Part shown: positions 46,954-56,925 of the stretch, one piece after another
Numbering within the stretch: the first letter of the stretch is position 1
Layout: the number at the start of each line of letters is the position of its first letter
Assembly: GCF_017696085.1 (NCBI RefSeq)
Contig: NZ_JAAORH010000003.1
Coordinates: 124,001 to 188,000 of the forward strand
Reading direction: 5' to 3'
DNA length: 64,000 nt
From: Prochlorococcus marinus XMU1410
GTDB taxonomy: Bacteria > Cyanobacteriota > Cyanobacteriia > PCC-6307 > Cyanobiaceae
Program-made: the position numbers and the translations under genes
The notes under the pieces: model-generated
Told to the model about the DNA's origin: nothing
Seen by the model: only the letters and a program-made list of their open reading frames with translations
Database searches by the model: none

Positions 46954-48186
46954 TTGAAAGATGCAAATTTAAAAACTTTTGAATTATTATCTCCTAAATA
47001 TGAACGGGATAATATCAAGTTAGGTTTATCAAGAATTAAAAAAGCACTTCAAGAACTTGGTAATCCTTGCAAAAATATCCCTGCCATACAGATTATTGGA
47101 ACCAATGGGAAAGGATCAATCGCGGCATATTTAGAAAGTATACTTTTTGAAGCTAAAAAGAATTTCGGTGTAACGACATCTCCTCATCTTTTGGATGTAT
47201 GCGAGAGGATTAGAGTTAATAAAAAAAATATCAACAAAACTGATTTTGAAAAAATCTATAGATTAATAGAAAAAAATTTTTCAACATTTGATTTAACTCC
47301 TTTTGAAAAAATCATTTGCTGCGCACTAAATTTTTTTGACCATCAAAAAGTTGAATTACTTATTCTTGAAGCTGGCTTAGGGGGACGATTAGACGCGACA
47401 ACAGCCCATAAATCTAGACCTATAATTGCCATTGGGAATATTGGCTTAGACCATAAAGAATTTCTTGGCGATACTATTGAAAAAATTGCCGAAGAAAAAT
47501 TAGCAGTTATAGAAAAACACTCAATTGTCATCTCATGCAATCAAAATAGTCAAGTTGAAAATTTAATAACCAAAAAAGTTAAAGAGGTTGGAGCAGAAAT
47601 TATTTGGAAAGATTCAATTTCAAAAAGCTATGAGCTAGGATTAAAAGGAATTTTTCAAAAGCAGAATGCTTCAGTAGCTGTTGGAGCAATTGAAGCGCTG
47701 AATAATTTGGGATTTAATATAAAAGAAAAAGACATATCTGAAGGTCTTAAAAAGACAACTTGGAAAGGAAGGCTAGAAATAATAAATTATTTAAACAAAG
47801 AAATTCTTGTAGACTGTGCGCACAATTATCCTGCTGCAAAAGCACTCTCTAATGAGCGAAGCAATTGGGAGAATGAAGATAAAGGAATTTATTGGATTTT
47901 AGGTGTCCAAAGACAAAAAGATATTTACGCAATATTAAAAACACTACTAAAGAAAAATGATCACTTATTACTTGTGCCAGTTCCAAACCAACCTAGTTGG
48001 CAATTAAATGATCTCTCTCAGATTAAAGAAATTGACTTCCAAAAAACAATTGAATTTAAAACTTTTGAACTTGCCATTGAGTATTTATTTTCTTTAAAAA
48101 AATGGCCGACTAATCATCCTGTTCTAACAGGTTCTATTTTTTTAGTTGCTGAATTTATTAAATTTGCGAATACGCAGAAATGTTAA
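46954..48186 (+). CDS. folC: folylpolyglutamate synthase / dihydrofolate synthase
   Basis: This 410-residue Mur-ligase-type enzyme adds glutamate to folates. The P-loop is IIGTNGKGSIAAYLESIL (about residues 47-64), followed by SPHLLDVCERIRVN, EAGLGGRLDATT and VDCAHNYPAAKAL. The start is TTG 46954. It follows argD by 11 bp and ends with a 4-bp overlap of the convergent FAD oxidoreductase gene. Confidence 0.93.
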   Translation: MKDANLKTFELLSPKYERDNIKLGLSRIKKALQELGNPCKNIPAIQIIGTNGKGSIAAYLESILFEAKKNFGVTTSPHLLDVCERIRVNKKNINKTDFEKIYRLIEKNFSTFDLTPFEKIICCALNFFDHQKVELLILEAGLGGRLDATTAHKSRPIIAIGNIGLDHKEFLGDTIEKIAEEKLAVIEKHSIVISCNQNSQVENLITKKVKEVGAEIIWKDSISKSYELGLKGIFQKQNASVAVGAIEALNNLGFNIKEKDISEGLKKTTWKGRLEIINYLNKEILVDCAHNYPAAKALSNERSNWENEDKGIYWILGVQRQKDIYAILKTLLKKNDHLLLVPVPNQPSWQLNDLSQIKEIDFQKTIEFKTFELAIEYLFSLKKWPTNHPVLTGSIFLVAEFIKFANTQKC

Positions 48187-49535
48187 ATTTTAAATTGTTC
48201 TTTTACTTCCCAACCTTCCAATTTTCCTGGATTTAATAGCCCTTTAGGATCAAATCTTAATTTCGCTTTTACTTGATCTGCATCCACCACCCCGAGACCT
48301 CCTCCTTCAACTGTTAAAACATGAGGATTAAAAATAAACGCACCAAGTTTCTTGCAATCTTCCATTATTTCTTTTAATTCTTCTGCCCCATTCCACTTTA
48401 ATACAGGCAAAGCCGCTAATCGCGGTGATCCTTGTTGAGAAACTGCCTCTAAATGCCAAAGAACTTTTTTACCCCATTTTTTTCTCAAAAAATTAATTAA
48501 TTCTAGTTCATTATCAAGTGGCAAAAGCATCTGTAAATACGTCCAATTTTTGTCCCTAGACCTCATATGAAGAGTTGTATGATTCCATACGACTTCAGAA
48601 ATTCCATTCACGAGTTTTTCTTCTTCCCCAAGTAGGGTAGATTCAACTTTAAATTTTTTACAAATTAGATCGATGGTTTTTATTCCTCCAAGAGTAGATT
48701 GGATTAATATCTTGTGACTTCTAGATTTACCTTTAAACCATTTTGGCATTTGATCTACAATTTCTTCTTCAAGAATTGCTCCTAATTTCAGATCAATTGC
48801 TGCGCTAGTAAGAGTTTTTAATATTTCTATTGTTTTTTCAAATTCAATACAGTCGATAACTAATGAGAACCACTTACGTTTGATATCAGTAGCAAGTAAT
48901 AAAGAAGTAATTATTCCATTAGTTCCATAAGCATGATTAAGAGGTTCGGATTCTTCAGCATCAAATTTTAATAATGCAGGTTTTTCATTCATTGTTACTG
49001 CCTCTAAACCAATAAGATTTCCTGGATCTCTTAAAAATCCCCATCTAATCGAACCAATACCTCCTGATCCACCTGCAATAAAACCTCCAATTGTTGCAGT
49101 TTTCCAAGTACTAGGAAGCAACCTCAATTCTCTACCATATTTCTCTAATTGTTTATTCAAATCTCCCATGACACAGCCAGACTGTACTTTTACAAAGCCT
49201 GTTTCTGAATCAAATTCTTCTAACTTATTAAAGTGACTCATCTGCATTACAACTCCTTTAAATAATGGGACAGCTTGTCCATAATTACCTGTACCTGAAC
49301 CCCTTAAAGTAAGTGGGATAGATAATTCCCAACAAATTTCTGCTACTTCCTTTACCGCTATATGATCACTAGGTCTTACCACCAAATCAGCAATACATTC
49401 GTCTAATTTTTCAGTAAGGATTGGAGAGTAGTTATAAAAATCTTTTGAAAGTCTTTTTACATCGGATTTATTTTCAATGATCTCTAAGTTTTTGACTTCT
49501 CTAAATTTGTCTATAAATTTAAGTTTTGATATCAT
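48183..49535 (-). CDS. FAD-binding oxidoreductase, GlcD-like
   Basis: This 450-residue protein has the FAD-binding type 4 (PCMH) fold: LRGSGTGNYGQAVPLFKGVVMQM (about residues 77-99), KVQSGCVMGDLNKQL, IGGFIAGGSGGIGSIRWG. The C-terminal half ends with LRFDPKGLLNPGKLEG, typical of glycolate/lactate oxidase subunits. Substrate is uncertain; glycolate or another 2-hydroxy acid is inferred. It lies downstream of the cytosine-deaminase-like gene on the same strand by 38 bp. Confidence 0.85.
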   Translation of the reverse strand: MISKLKFIDKFREVKNLEIIENKSDVKRLSKDFYNYSPILTEKLDECIADLVVRPSDHIAVKEVAEICWELSIPLTLRGSGTGNYGQAVPLFKGVVMQMSHFNKLEEFDSETGFVKVQSGCVMGDLNKQLEKYGRELRLLPSTWKTATIGGFIAGGSGGIGSIRWGFLRDPGNLIGLEAVTMNEKPALLKFDAEESEPLNHAYGTNGIITSLLLATDIKRKWFSLVIDCIEFEKTIEILKTLTSAAIDLKLGAILEEEIVDQMPKWFKGKSRSHKILIQSTLGGIKTIDLICKKFKVESTLLGEEEKLVNGISEVVWNHTTLHMRSRDKNWTYLQMLLPLDNELELINFLRKKWGKKVLWHLEAVSQQGSPRLAALPVLKWNGAEELKEIMEDCKKLGAFIFNPHVLTVEGGGLGVVDADQVKAKLRFDPKGLLNPGKLEGWEVKEQFKI

Positions 49536-49573
49536 TAATAAAAATTTTTATGCTTTGTATATAAATTAGCCAA

Positions 49574-50809
49574 TTAGCAATGCAAATCGCCTTTTATAAA
49601 TACTTTTCTCTTTAAATTGCTCGAAAAAACATCTGCCCATCTTTGTCCATCTAAAATCACAAAATCAGCAGGACAACCTTTTTTAATTAAACCATCCCAT
49701 TTTAAATTTAATAATCTGCTTGGAGCTAAAAAAATAGAAGATAGAGTCATTCTCTCCCAAGGATTTAGTTGAAGCATAGGCATCCAGCAAGACAACGTAT
49801 AAAAAGGGTCAAAATTACCAAATGGGTACCAAGGGTCTTGAACATTATCACTACCAAGAGATACATCCACATGTGATTTTTGTAATTGCTTTATTGGCGC
49901 AACTGGTCTTTTTAATGAAGTATTTTTATTACTTCGATTGAGCAGCCAAAAATTTGTGAGGGGTAAGGCAATAACCTTAATATTTTTCTCAGCCATTTTT
50001 TCACCTAAATTTAAAATCTCTCTATTACTTAGAGAAATAAGACTACTCAAATGACTACAAGCGATCGGAATACTATTAATATTTAAATTTTCGATTGTTT
50101 TTAATAAAACTTTTATTCCCGCTCCAGGTTCAATAATTGATTCATCTATATGCAAATCAATTTCTAATTTATATTTACTCGCAAGAAGAAGCATCTTTGC
50201 GAGAAATTTGCTTGTGTTTTTTTTATTGAAAGGGGGTACGATAACACCTCCTAAAATACCTCCACTAGAGGAAAATATTTTTGCCAAATCTTCTCCATCA
50301 GTTGTATCCCAAAATTCCAATGGAGCTAGAGCAACGTATTGTAAAGTCAATTCAGATGAAATTTTTTTTTGTAATTTAAAAAGTTCAATCCAAATATCAA
50401 TAGATTGACCTTTGTATGTATCAATATGACTTCTAATGGCACGGTATCCATTTTGTATGGCAAGTTTTAATGATTTCTCAACTCTTTCAAGAACCTTATC
50501 TGTAGTTCTAGTTTTATGTTCTTCAAGATTTACTGATAATGCTCCTCCATAGTTTGATTCCAGATTAGGAAATTCTCCCCATGTAAAAGATTTATCAAAA
50601 TGCGAATGCGTTTCAACAAATCTTGGGAATAAAATATTTTTTGGTTTTTTAATTTTATCTTTTAAAGGCTTTAACTCAGAAACAAATCCATCCTCCCAAC
50701 TAATGGAAACTGAACATAAATCCTCTATATCGATAATGAGGTTATCTATATCTTCTATTAAACAAAGGCTTCTGGGAATCAGAACCTCAGCTGTACCGGA
50801 ATTACTCAA
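49574..50809 (-). CDS. codA: cytosine deaminase-like amidohydrolase
   Basis: This 411-residue protein has the amidohydrolase metal site: VETHSHFDKSF (HxH), HIDTYKG, LHIDESIIEPGAG, ACSHLSSL, and metal-binding Asp in LGSDNVQDPWYPFGNFDP, a block close to that of CodA. The likely reaction is cytosine to uracil or a related hydrolytic deamination; substrate is inferred. The start is TTG 50809. It is divergent from tRNA-His. Confidence 0.82.
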   Translation of the reverse strand: MSNSGTAEVLIPRSLCLIEDIDNLIIDIEDLCSVSISWEDGFVSELKPLKDKIKKPKNILFPRFVETHSHFDKSFTWGEFPNLESNYGGALSVNLEEHKTRTTDKVLERVEKSLKLAIQNGYRAIRSHIDTYKGQSIDIWIELFKLQKKISSELTLQYVALAPLEFWDTTDGEDLAKIFSSSGGILGGVIVPPFNKKNTSKFLAKMLLLASKYKLEIDLHIDESIIEPGAGIKVLLKTIENLNINSIPIACSHLSSLISLSNREILNLGEKMAEKNIKVIALPLTNFWLLNRSNKNTSLKRPVAPIKQLQKSHVDVSLGSDNVQDPWYPFGNFDPFYTLSCWMPMLQLNPWERMTLSSIFLAPSRLLNLKWDGLIKKGCPADFVILDGQRWADVFSSNLKRKVFIKGDLHC

Positions 50810-50937
50810 ATTTTTAAATTTTCTTTTATTTTAAATCATAAGAAAACTTTACTGAATTAGAAAATAATTCAAATTTCGCTAAAAGATAAAAATAACTATG
50901 AAAAATTCCCCTTGAGTTGTTAAATTTATAAATGTGG

Positions 50938-51011
50938 GGCGGGCGTCGCCAAGTGGTTAAGGCAGCGGCTTGTGGCGCCGCTATTCGGGGGTTCGAATCC
51001 CCTCGCTCGCC
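50938..51011 (+). tRNA. tRNA-His (anticodon GTG)
   Basis: Acceptor GCGGGCG (50939-50945) pairs with CGCTCGC (51004-51010), with one G-U. Anticodon stem GCGGC/GCCGC encloses loop TTGTGGC, anticodon GTG. The extra G-1 (50938) opposite C73 (51011) is the His identity element and is encoded. T-loop is TTCGAAT. CCA is not encoded. miaB begins 72 bp downstream. Confidence 0.96.
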
Positions 51012-51083
51012 CTCAAAAATATTGCAGCAAAATTATTTAACTTGTAATTTTGAATTAAAGAATCATAAAAAATTCCTAGCAAA

Positions 51084-52478
51084 GTGCTAACAAAAACAAA
51101 ATCAGACGAGAAAAAAACTGAAAAGAATTCAACTACTGGCAGTTATTGGATTACCACATTTGGATGCCAAATGAATAAGGCTGATTCTGAGAGAATGGCT
51201 GGGACATTAGAAAAAATGGGATACACCAGAGCAGATAATGAATTAAATGCCGATTTGGTCTTGTACAATACATGCACTATTAGAGATAATGCAGAACAAA
51301 AAGTTTATAGCTTTCTAGGAAGACAAGCGAAAAGAAAGCACAAAACACCTAGCTTAAAACTTGTTGTTGCAGGTTGTCTTGCTCAGCAAGAGGGAGAATC
51401 ATTACTAAGAAGAGTCCCAGAACTTGATCTGGTTATGGGGCCTCAACACGTAAATAATCTTGAGAATCTTCTGGGGAAAGTTGATTTAGGAAATCAAGTT
51501 GCTGCTACAGAAGAAACCTTCATTTCTGAAGATATAACAAGTGCCAGAAGAGAAAGCTCTATTTGTGGCTGGGTTAATATCATCTATGGATGTAATGAAA
51601 GATGTTCATATTGTGTAGTCCCCTCTGTCAGAGGAAAAGAGCAATCAAGATATCCAAATGCTATAAAAAGCGAGATCCAAAAATTAGCTGAAGATAATTT
51701 TAAAGAAATTACTCTTTTGGGTCAGAACATTGATGCTTATGGTAGAGACCTTCCAGGAACAACAAAAGAGGGGAGAAAAGAGAATACCCTAACTGATCTT
51801 TTGTATTATATTCATGATGTTGAAGGAATTCGCAGAATAAGATTTGCTACTAGTCATCCAAGATATTTTTCAAAAAGGTTGATTCAGGCTTGTTATGAAC
51901 TTGATAAAGTCTGTGAACATTTCCATATTCCCTTCCAAAGTGGAAATGATGAAATTTTAAAGCAAATGTCCAGAGGATATTCTATTAAAAAGTATAAAAA
52001 TATTATCGAGAACATAAGGTCTTTAATGCCAGATGCATCAATCACAGCTGACGCGATAGTTGCTTTCCCAGGAGAAACCGAACAACATTATAAAGATACA
52101 TTAAAGCTAATATCAGAAATTGGCTTTGATCAAGTGAATACAGCAGCATACTCTCCAAGACCAAACACACCTGCAGCAGTTTGGTCTAATCAACTTTCGG
52201 AAGAGGTTAAAAAAGCTAGATTGCAGGAAATTAATGATTTGGTCGAGAAAACTGCTATGAGTAGAAATCAAAGATATATCAATAACATCGAAAGCGTTCT
52301 AATTGAGGGTTTAAATCCAAAAAATTCCTCGCAACTTATGGGTAGAACTAGAACAAATAGATTAACTTTCGTTGAGATTCCCAAAAACATTAACTTTAAT
52401 TTTTCATTGGGAGATGAGATAGATGTCAGAATAAATGAAGCGAGACCTTTTTCTTTAACAGGTGAACTTTATTTATGA
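51084..52478 (+). CDS. miaB: tRNA-2-methylthio-N6-dimethylallyladenosine synthase
   Basis: This 464-residue radical-SAM enzyme adds a methylthio group to i6A37 of tRNA. It has the N-terminal Cys triad ([33 protein letters not shown]), the radical-SAM CxxxCxxC ([17 protein letters not shown]) and a C-terminal TRAM domain ([23 protein letters not shown]). The start is GTG 51084. ddl follows after 11 bp, so a miaB-ddl operon is likely. Confidence 0.95.
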   Translation: MLTKTKSDEKKTEKNSTTGSYWITTFGCQMNKADSERMAGTLEKMGYTRADNELNADLVLYNTCTIRDNAEQKVYSFLGRQAKRKHKTPSLKLVVAGCLAQQEGESLLRRVPELDLVMGPQHVNNLENLLGKVDLGNQVAATEETFISEDITSARRESSICGWVNIIYGCNERCSYCVVPSVRGKEQSRYPNAIKSEIQKLAEDNFKEITLLGQNIDAYGRDLPGTTKEGRKENTLTDLLYYIHDVEGIRRIRFATSHPRYFSKRLIQACYELDKVCEHFHIPFQSGNDEILKQMSRGYSIKKYKNIIENIRSLMPDASITADAIVAFPGETEQHYKDTLKLISEIGFDQVNTAAYSPRPNTPAAVWSNQLSEEVKKARLQEINDLVEKTAMSRNQRYINNIESVLIEGLNPKNSSQLMGRTRTNRLTFVEIPKNINFNFSLGDEIDVRINEARPFSLTGELYL

Positions 52479-52489
52479 TTTTTTTCTAA

Positions 52490-53557
52490 ATGTTTGGAGG
52501 TAAGAAAAAATGTATTGGGTTAATATTTGGCGGGAATTCCAATGAACATGAAGTATCGATATCCTCTGCAAAAACAGTTTATAAAGCATTTAATTCAGAA
52601 ATAAACAAAGAAAGCTTTACAGTTAAAGCCTTTTACATAAATAAATATGGAGATTGGCTTGATAGTGATAGTTCAGAAAAAATCCTAATTGGTGAAATTG
52701 AAAACAATAAAACAAAAAAACAAGAAATTTTTAATCAAGAAAAAATTAACTTCCTTGAGGGAATTGAATTTCAAAATGTTGATGTTTGGTTTCCTCTTTT
52801 ACATGGATTTAATGGAGAAGACGGATCAATTCATGGCTTACTTAGATTTACAAAGAAACCTTTAGTCGGATGTGGAATTATTGGCTCTGCACTTGGAATG
52901 GATAAAATATTAATGAAAACAATTTTCTCAAATCTTAAATTTCCACAAGTTAATTACCTAGTTTTCCAAAATGAAGATCTCAACGATAAGGAAGTAAAAA
53001 ATAAAATAATTAATGAAATTTTAAAAAAATTAAATTTTCCTATTTTTATTAAACCATCGAACTCTGGATCATCTCTTGGTATCTCCAAAGTCATTAATGA
53101 ATCAGAAATATTACAAGCATTAGAAAAGGCTCGGGAAATAGATCCAAGAATCTTAATAGAGGAAGGTTTAGAGGTAAGGGAGATTGAATGCGGAATAATT
53201 GGGAATTCAAAACTCTTATCCTCTGAGATAGGCGAGGTCAATTACGAAAGTGATTGGTATGATTACGATTCAAAATATCACTCAAATAATAAAATAATTG
53301 TTCCAGCCGAAATAGATTCTATAATCGCAAAAGAAATTAAAGAAATTGCTATTAAAAGTTGTAGAGCACTAAATATTTTCGGTTTTGCAAGAGTAGATTT
53401 CTTTCTAGAAAAATCTTCAAATAAAATTTTTCTAAATGAAATAAATACAATTCCTGGTTTTACAAAAAACAGTATGTTTCCAATGCTTTGGGAAGCTTCA
53501 GGTTTAAAAATTGAACAGCTTGTGGCTAAACTAGTTGATATATCACTAGATTTGTAA
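52490..53557 (+). CDS. ddl: D-alanine-D-alanine ligase
   Basis: This 355-residue ATP-grasp enzyme joins two D-Ala for peptidoglycan. It has IFGGNSNEHEVSISSAKTV, PLLHGFNGEDGSIHGLLR, IKPSNSGSSLGISKV and the metal-binding FLNEINTIPGF near the C-terminus. Length is normal. It is in a chain miaB-ddl-hypothetical-ftsQ with gaps of 10 bp or less, that leads into ftsZ. Confidence 0.95.
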   Translation: MFGGKKKCIGLIFGGNSNEHEVSISSAKTVYKAFNSEINKESFTVKAFYINKYGDWLDSDSSEKILIGEIENNKTKKQEIFNQEKINFLEGIEFQNVDVWFPLLHGFNGEDGSIHGLLRFTKKPLVGCGIIGSALGMDKILMKTIFSNLKFPQVNYLVFQNEDLNDKEVKNKIINEILKKLNFPIFIKPSNSGSSLGISKVINESEILQALEKAREIDPRILIEEGLEVREIECGIIGNSKLLSSEIGEVNYESDWYDYDSKYHSNNKIIVPAEIDSIIAKEIKEIAIKSCRALNIFGFARVDFFLEKSSNKIFLNEINTIPGFTKNSMFPMLWEASGLKIEQLVAKLVDISLDL

Positions 53558-53567
53558 TTTAAATCAA

Positions 53568-53978
53568 ATGTTGCATGGATTACTTTGGTTACCATTACTT
53601 TTAATCTTCATTTTATTAACTGCACTTGGATGGTTAGAAAGAAGAAGGCAAAATCTTTTTCGAAGTTGGGCGAGTGATTCTGAACTGTGCAAGTTAGATA
53701 GTTCAGGTGCAGCTTCCTTAAAAGATGGAGAGTTAAAGTGGAGCGCATTTGAAGCTGGTAAATTTGAAGAAAAAGATTGTTTTACAATAAAGAAACTGGA
53801 ATTAGTTGAATTAATGGCACTAACTTCAGGAGAAGCTCCTCTAACAAGTGAATCTCAAGGTAAGTGTAGGTTGAGATTAGTTGGGGATGGGAAAGAGATG
53901 GATGTACCATTTTCAGATGCAGAACAAGCTAGAGAATGGATGGACCAACTGATGAAAAAAGCTCGATGTGATTTGTGA
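53568..53978 (+). CDS. small membrane-anchored hypothetical protein
   Basis: This 136-residue protein has one N-terminal membrane helix (LLWLPLLLIFILLTALGWL) followed by ERRRQN and a soluble part with three cysteines (ELCKLD, DCFTIK, KCRLRL). It ends DQLMKKARCDL. It has no recognised family. Its stop overlaps the ftsQ GTG by 4 bp, so the two are translationally coupled, suggesting an envelope or division link. Confidence 0.72.
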   Translation: MLHGLLWLPLLLIFILLTALGWLERRRQNLFRSWASDSELCKLDSSGAASLKDGELKWSAFEAGKFEEKDCFTIKKLELVELMALTSGEAPLTSESQGKCRLRLVGDGKEMDVPFSDAEQAREWMDQLMKKARCDL

Positions 53979-54700
53979 AAAACCAGAAAGTAATCAAAAA
54001 TAGAAGCTTTTTTTTTCTAATTTCATTTTTATTTTTAACAAGCTTTTTAAGCATAAGAACTCTCAAAAAAGTTGATACTCAGGACATTAGGATTTCAGGT
54101 AGTGAATTATTTTCGCAGAATGATGTGGTAAAAAATTCATCTTTAAATTTTCCGATCCGATTAATTTTTGTTGAAACTAATTTGTTAGAAAAAGAGTTAA
54201 AACAAAATTTATCTCTCAAAAATGTTTCGGTAAATAGAGAATTATTTCCTTTTGGTTTGAAAGTATATATTAATTCAAGAATTCCAATAGCTTTCGGTGA
54301 AAGAATATTAAACGACGAGAAAATATTAGGCTTCATTGATAAAGATGGAATTTTTATAAATAAACAACACATTGATGAAAAAAATTTGAATAATTTAACC
54401 ATACAAGTTTTTGGATGGAAAGAAAAATTTAAAAAAATATTATCTGAAATTTTTATCGCTAAAGAGAATTATGAATTAGAGATAGTTAAAATAACTTTTT
54501 CATCCGATGGGTTTCTAACTGTTGAGGAAAAAGATTTAAAAACAATATTCTTAGGATTTAATCCAAATTTAATCAATTATCAATTACAAATAATAAATAA
54601 TCTTAAAAATGAATTTAAGAAAAATAGCTTTTCAAAAAAATTAGATAATATTGATCTTACTAATCCAGATAAACCAAAAATAAAAGTGTTCAAACCCTAA
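53975..54700 (+). CDS. ftsQ: cell division protein FtsQ (POTRA domain)
   Basis: This 241-residue protein starts at GTG 53975, has one N-terminal membrane helix (SFFFLISFLFLTSFLS, residues 11-26), a POTRA-like region (DIRISGSELFSQNDVVKNS, NVSVNRELFPFGLKVYINSR) and a C-terminal beta domain. It links the early division ring to later proteins in the periplasm. Sequence is diverged, so the call rests partly on position before ftsZ. A 179-bp gap before ftsZ probably contains the ftsZ promoter. Confidence 0.87.
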   Translation: MKNQKVIKNRSFFFLISFLFLTSFLSIRTLKKVDTQDIRISGSELFSQNDVVKNSSLNFPIRLIFVETNLLEKELKQNLSLKNVSVNRELFPFGLKVYINSRIPIAFGERILNDEKILGFIDKDGIFINKQHIDEKNLNNLTIQVFGWKEKFKKILSEIFIAKENYELEIVKITFSSDGFLTVEEKDLKTIFLGFNPNLINYQLQIINNLKNEFKKNSFSKKLDNIDLTNPDKPKIKVFKP

Positions 54701-54879
54701 TATTTGAAAAAGGATTTTGAGTAATTTTTTTTAATTATTGTAGTGTTTATATGGGTTTTGCATTCAAAACAAAATATTTAATAAATAAATATTTTTAGGG
54801 TTTTCCTCAACAAATTCCTACAAGTGACCTCAGTAAGTTCATAATGCACCCAATACTAGTATTAGATTCCTATTAAGAG

Positions 54880-55995
54880 ATGAGCTTCGGTAACAATCCA
54901 AACTTTGATCAATCGAGAGAAATCCTTCCAAGCCAAAACGCCAAAATAGAAGTTATTGGTGTAGGTGGTGGTGGCAGTAATGCGGTCAATAGAATGATAA
55001 ATAGTGATTTAGAAGGTGTTTCATTTAGAGTCCTCAATACCGATGCACAAGCCCTACTGCAATCATCTGCAGAGAGTAGAGTTCAACTTGGACAAAATCT
55101 CACTAGAGGTTTAGGTGCAGGTGGAAATCCAAGTATTGGTCAAAAAGCAGCCGAAGAATCTAAAGAAGAGCTTCAACAAGCTTTAGAGGGATCTGATCTA
55201 GTTTTTATAGCCGCTGGTATGGGTGGAGGAACTGGTACAGGAGCAGCACCAGTTGTCGCTGAAGTAGCCAAACAAAGTGGCGCTCTGACAGTAGGTATAG
55301 TAACCAAACCATTTTCTTTTGAAGGAAAAAGAAGAATGCGTCAAGCAGAGGAGGGGATCGCAAGACTAGCTGAAAACGTCGATACTCTTATAGTTATTCC
55401 AAATGACCGATTAAAAGACGTTATAGCAGGAGCTCCTCTTCAAGAAGCATTTAGGAATGCTGATGATGTTCTAAGGATGGGCGTCAAAGGCATTAGTGAC
55501 ATAATTACTTGCCCAGGATTAGTTAATGTTGATTTTGCAGACGTAAGATCAGTTATGACTGAAGCTGGCACTGCTCTTTTAGGAATAGGCATAGGTTCAG
55601 GAAGATCGAGAGCTATAGAGGCAGCACAGGCAGCAATGAATAGCCCTTTATTGGAAGCAGCTAGAATTGATGGAGCTAAAGGCTGCGTTATAAATATTAC
55701 TGGTGGCAAAGACATGACTTTAGAAGACATGACCTCCGCATCTGAAATTATTTATGATGTTGTTGATCAAGAAGCAAATATTATTGTTGGTGCAGTGGTC
55801 GATGAAGCAATGGAAGGGGAGATACAAGTCACTGTAATTGCTACAGGATTTGAAACAACCCAACCATTAAACCAGCAAAGAATTAAAAACAGATTATCTA
55901 ATCAACCCTTATATAATTATTCCGACAATAAAGAATCTGGAGCCAGTATTCCTGAGTTTTTGAGATTAAGGCAAAATAAAAAAGATATAGGTTAA
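54880..55995 (+). CDS. ftsZ: cell division GTPase FtsZ
   Basis: This 371-residue tubulin homologue forms the division ring. GTP-binding blocks: [14 protein letters not shown] (about residues 27-40), [19 protein letters not shown] (tubulin signature, about 111-129), and the T7 loop [10 protein letters not shown]. The C-terminal peptide [12 protein letters not shown] is the binding site for partners such as ZipN. The N-terminus is short compared with many cyanobacterial FtsZ proteins. Its 3' end faces the SRP RNA. Confidence 0.96.
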   Translation: MSFGNNPNFDQSREILPSQNAKIEVIGVGGGGSNAVNRMINSDLEGVSFRVLNTDAQALLQSSAESRVQLGQNLTRGLGAGGNPSIGQKAAEESKEELQQALEGSDLVFIAAGMGGGTGTGAAPVVAEVAKQSGALTVGIVTKPFSFEGKRRMRQAEEGIARLAENVDTLIVIPNDRLKDVIAGAPLQEAFRNADDVLRMGVKGISDIITCPGLVNVDFADVRSVMTEAGTALLGIGIGSGRSRAIEAAQAAMNSPLLEAARIDGAKGCVINITGGKDMTLEDMTSASEIIYDVVDQEANIIVGAVVDEAMEGEIQVTVIATGFETTQPLNQQRIKNRLSNQPLYNYSDNKESGASIPEFLRLRQNKKDIG

Positions 55996-56010
55996 AAGGT
56001 AAAATAGAGT

Positions 56011-56104
56011 GACTCGGTTATCTCGCCTGCCTCAAGCATCCCTTGTGGCTGCTACCTTCCGGTCCTGACCAGGTTTAGGCGTTAAAACCGCGAAAGGCCG
56101 AGTC
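56011..56104 (-). ncRNA. ffs: signal recognition particle RNA (4.5S type)
   Basis: On the minus strand the segment contains CCTGGTCAGGACCGGAAGG then TAGCAGCC, the conserved SRP domain IV apical loop of bacterial 4.5S RNA. Ends GACTCGG/CCGAGTC close a long hairpin of about 94 nt. A -10-like TAGTAT lies on the minus strand at 56116-56111. It is transcribed toward the ftsZ 3' end and divergently from panB. It partners with Ffh encoded at 27955. Confidence 0.94.
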
Positions 56105-56151
56105 AGAGTCATACTAGCAATTCTTGATTAAAAAAGATACATAAATTTATT

Positions 56152-56925
56152 ATGTTACCTTCAGACCTAGTTAATTATAAAAAAACATCTCGCAAAATCA
56201 TTGCACTAACTGCATGGGACTCCATATCAGGATCTATTGCAGAACAAGCAAATGTTGATCTCGTATTAGTAGGAGATTCATTAGCAATGGTTTGCTTAGG
56301 ATACAAATCGACATTGCCATTAACTTTAGAAAACATAATTTATCATACTAATGCTGTTTCAAGAGGATTTAAGAAGAAAACTGAGGAACAACCTTTAGTC
56401 ATTGCAGATATGCCTTTTCTGACTTACCAATGTGGAGAGGATAAAGCTGTTGAGTATGCAGGAAAAATCATTCAGAGCACTTATGCAAAAGCTGTAAAAG
56501 TAGAAGGAGCTGAACCAGAAATACAAAAGGTTATTTCTAGATTAATAAGGATGGGAATCCCTGTTATGGGTCATATAGGTCTTACACCACAAAGCTATCT
56601 AAATATTGGATTAAAAAAACAGGGAGAAAGCTTAGCAAGCCAAGAAAAAATCAAGAAAGAGGCTTCAATACTTGAAGAATTAGGATGTTTTTCAATAGTT
56701 CTTGAACATATACCTGATTTACTTGCTAAAGAAATACAAAATTCTTTAACAATTCCCATAATAGGTATCGGTGCGGGTAATTATTGCGATGGGCAAGTAA
56801 GAGTTACTGCAGATTTGTTAGGCCTAAATGATGATCAACCGCCATTTTGCCAGCCTATCATACAAGGAAAGAAATTATTTAAGGATAAATTAAAAGAATG
56901 GGTAGACTCTGAAAGACTTAATTAA
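56152..56925 (+). CDS. panB: 3-methyl-2-oxobutanoate hydroxymethyltransferase
   Basis: This 257-residue TIM-barrel enzyme starts pantothenate (CoA) synthesis. It has LTAWDSISGSIAEQANVDLVLVGDSLAMV, KAVKVEGAEPE, MGHIGLTPQS and IIGIGAGNYCDGQVRV. Metal-binding Asp residues are present. It ends convergently with hemW (8-bp overlap). Confidence 0.95.
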   Translation: MLPSDLVNYKKTSRKIIALTAWDSISGSIAEQANVDLVLVGDSLAMVCLGYKSTLPLTLENIIYHTNAVSRGFKKKTEEQPLVIADMPFLTYQCGEDKAVEYAGKIIQSTYAKAVKVEGAEPEIQKVISRLIRMGIPVMGHIGLTPQSYLNIGLKKQGESLASQEKIKKEASILEELGCFSIVLEHIPDLLAKEIQNSLTIPIIGIGAGNYCDGQVRVTADLLGLNDDQPPFCQPIIQGKKLFKDKLKEWVDSERLN

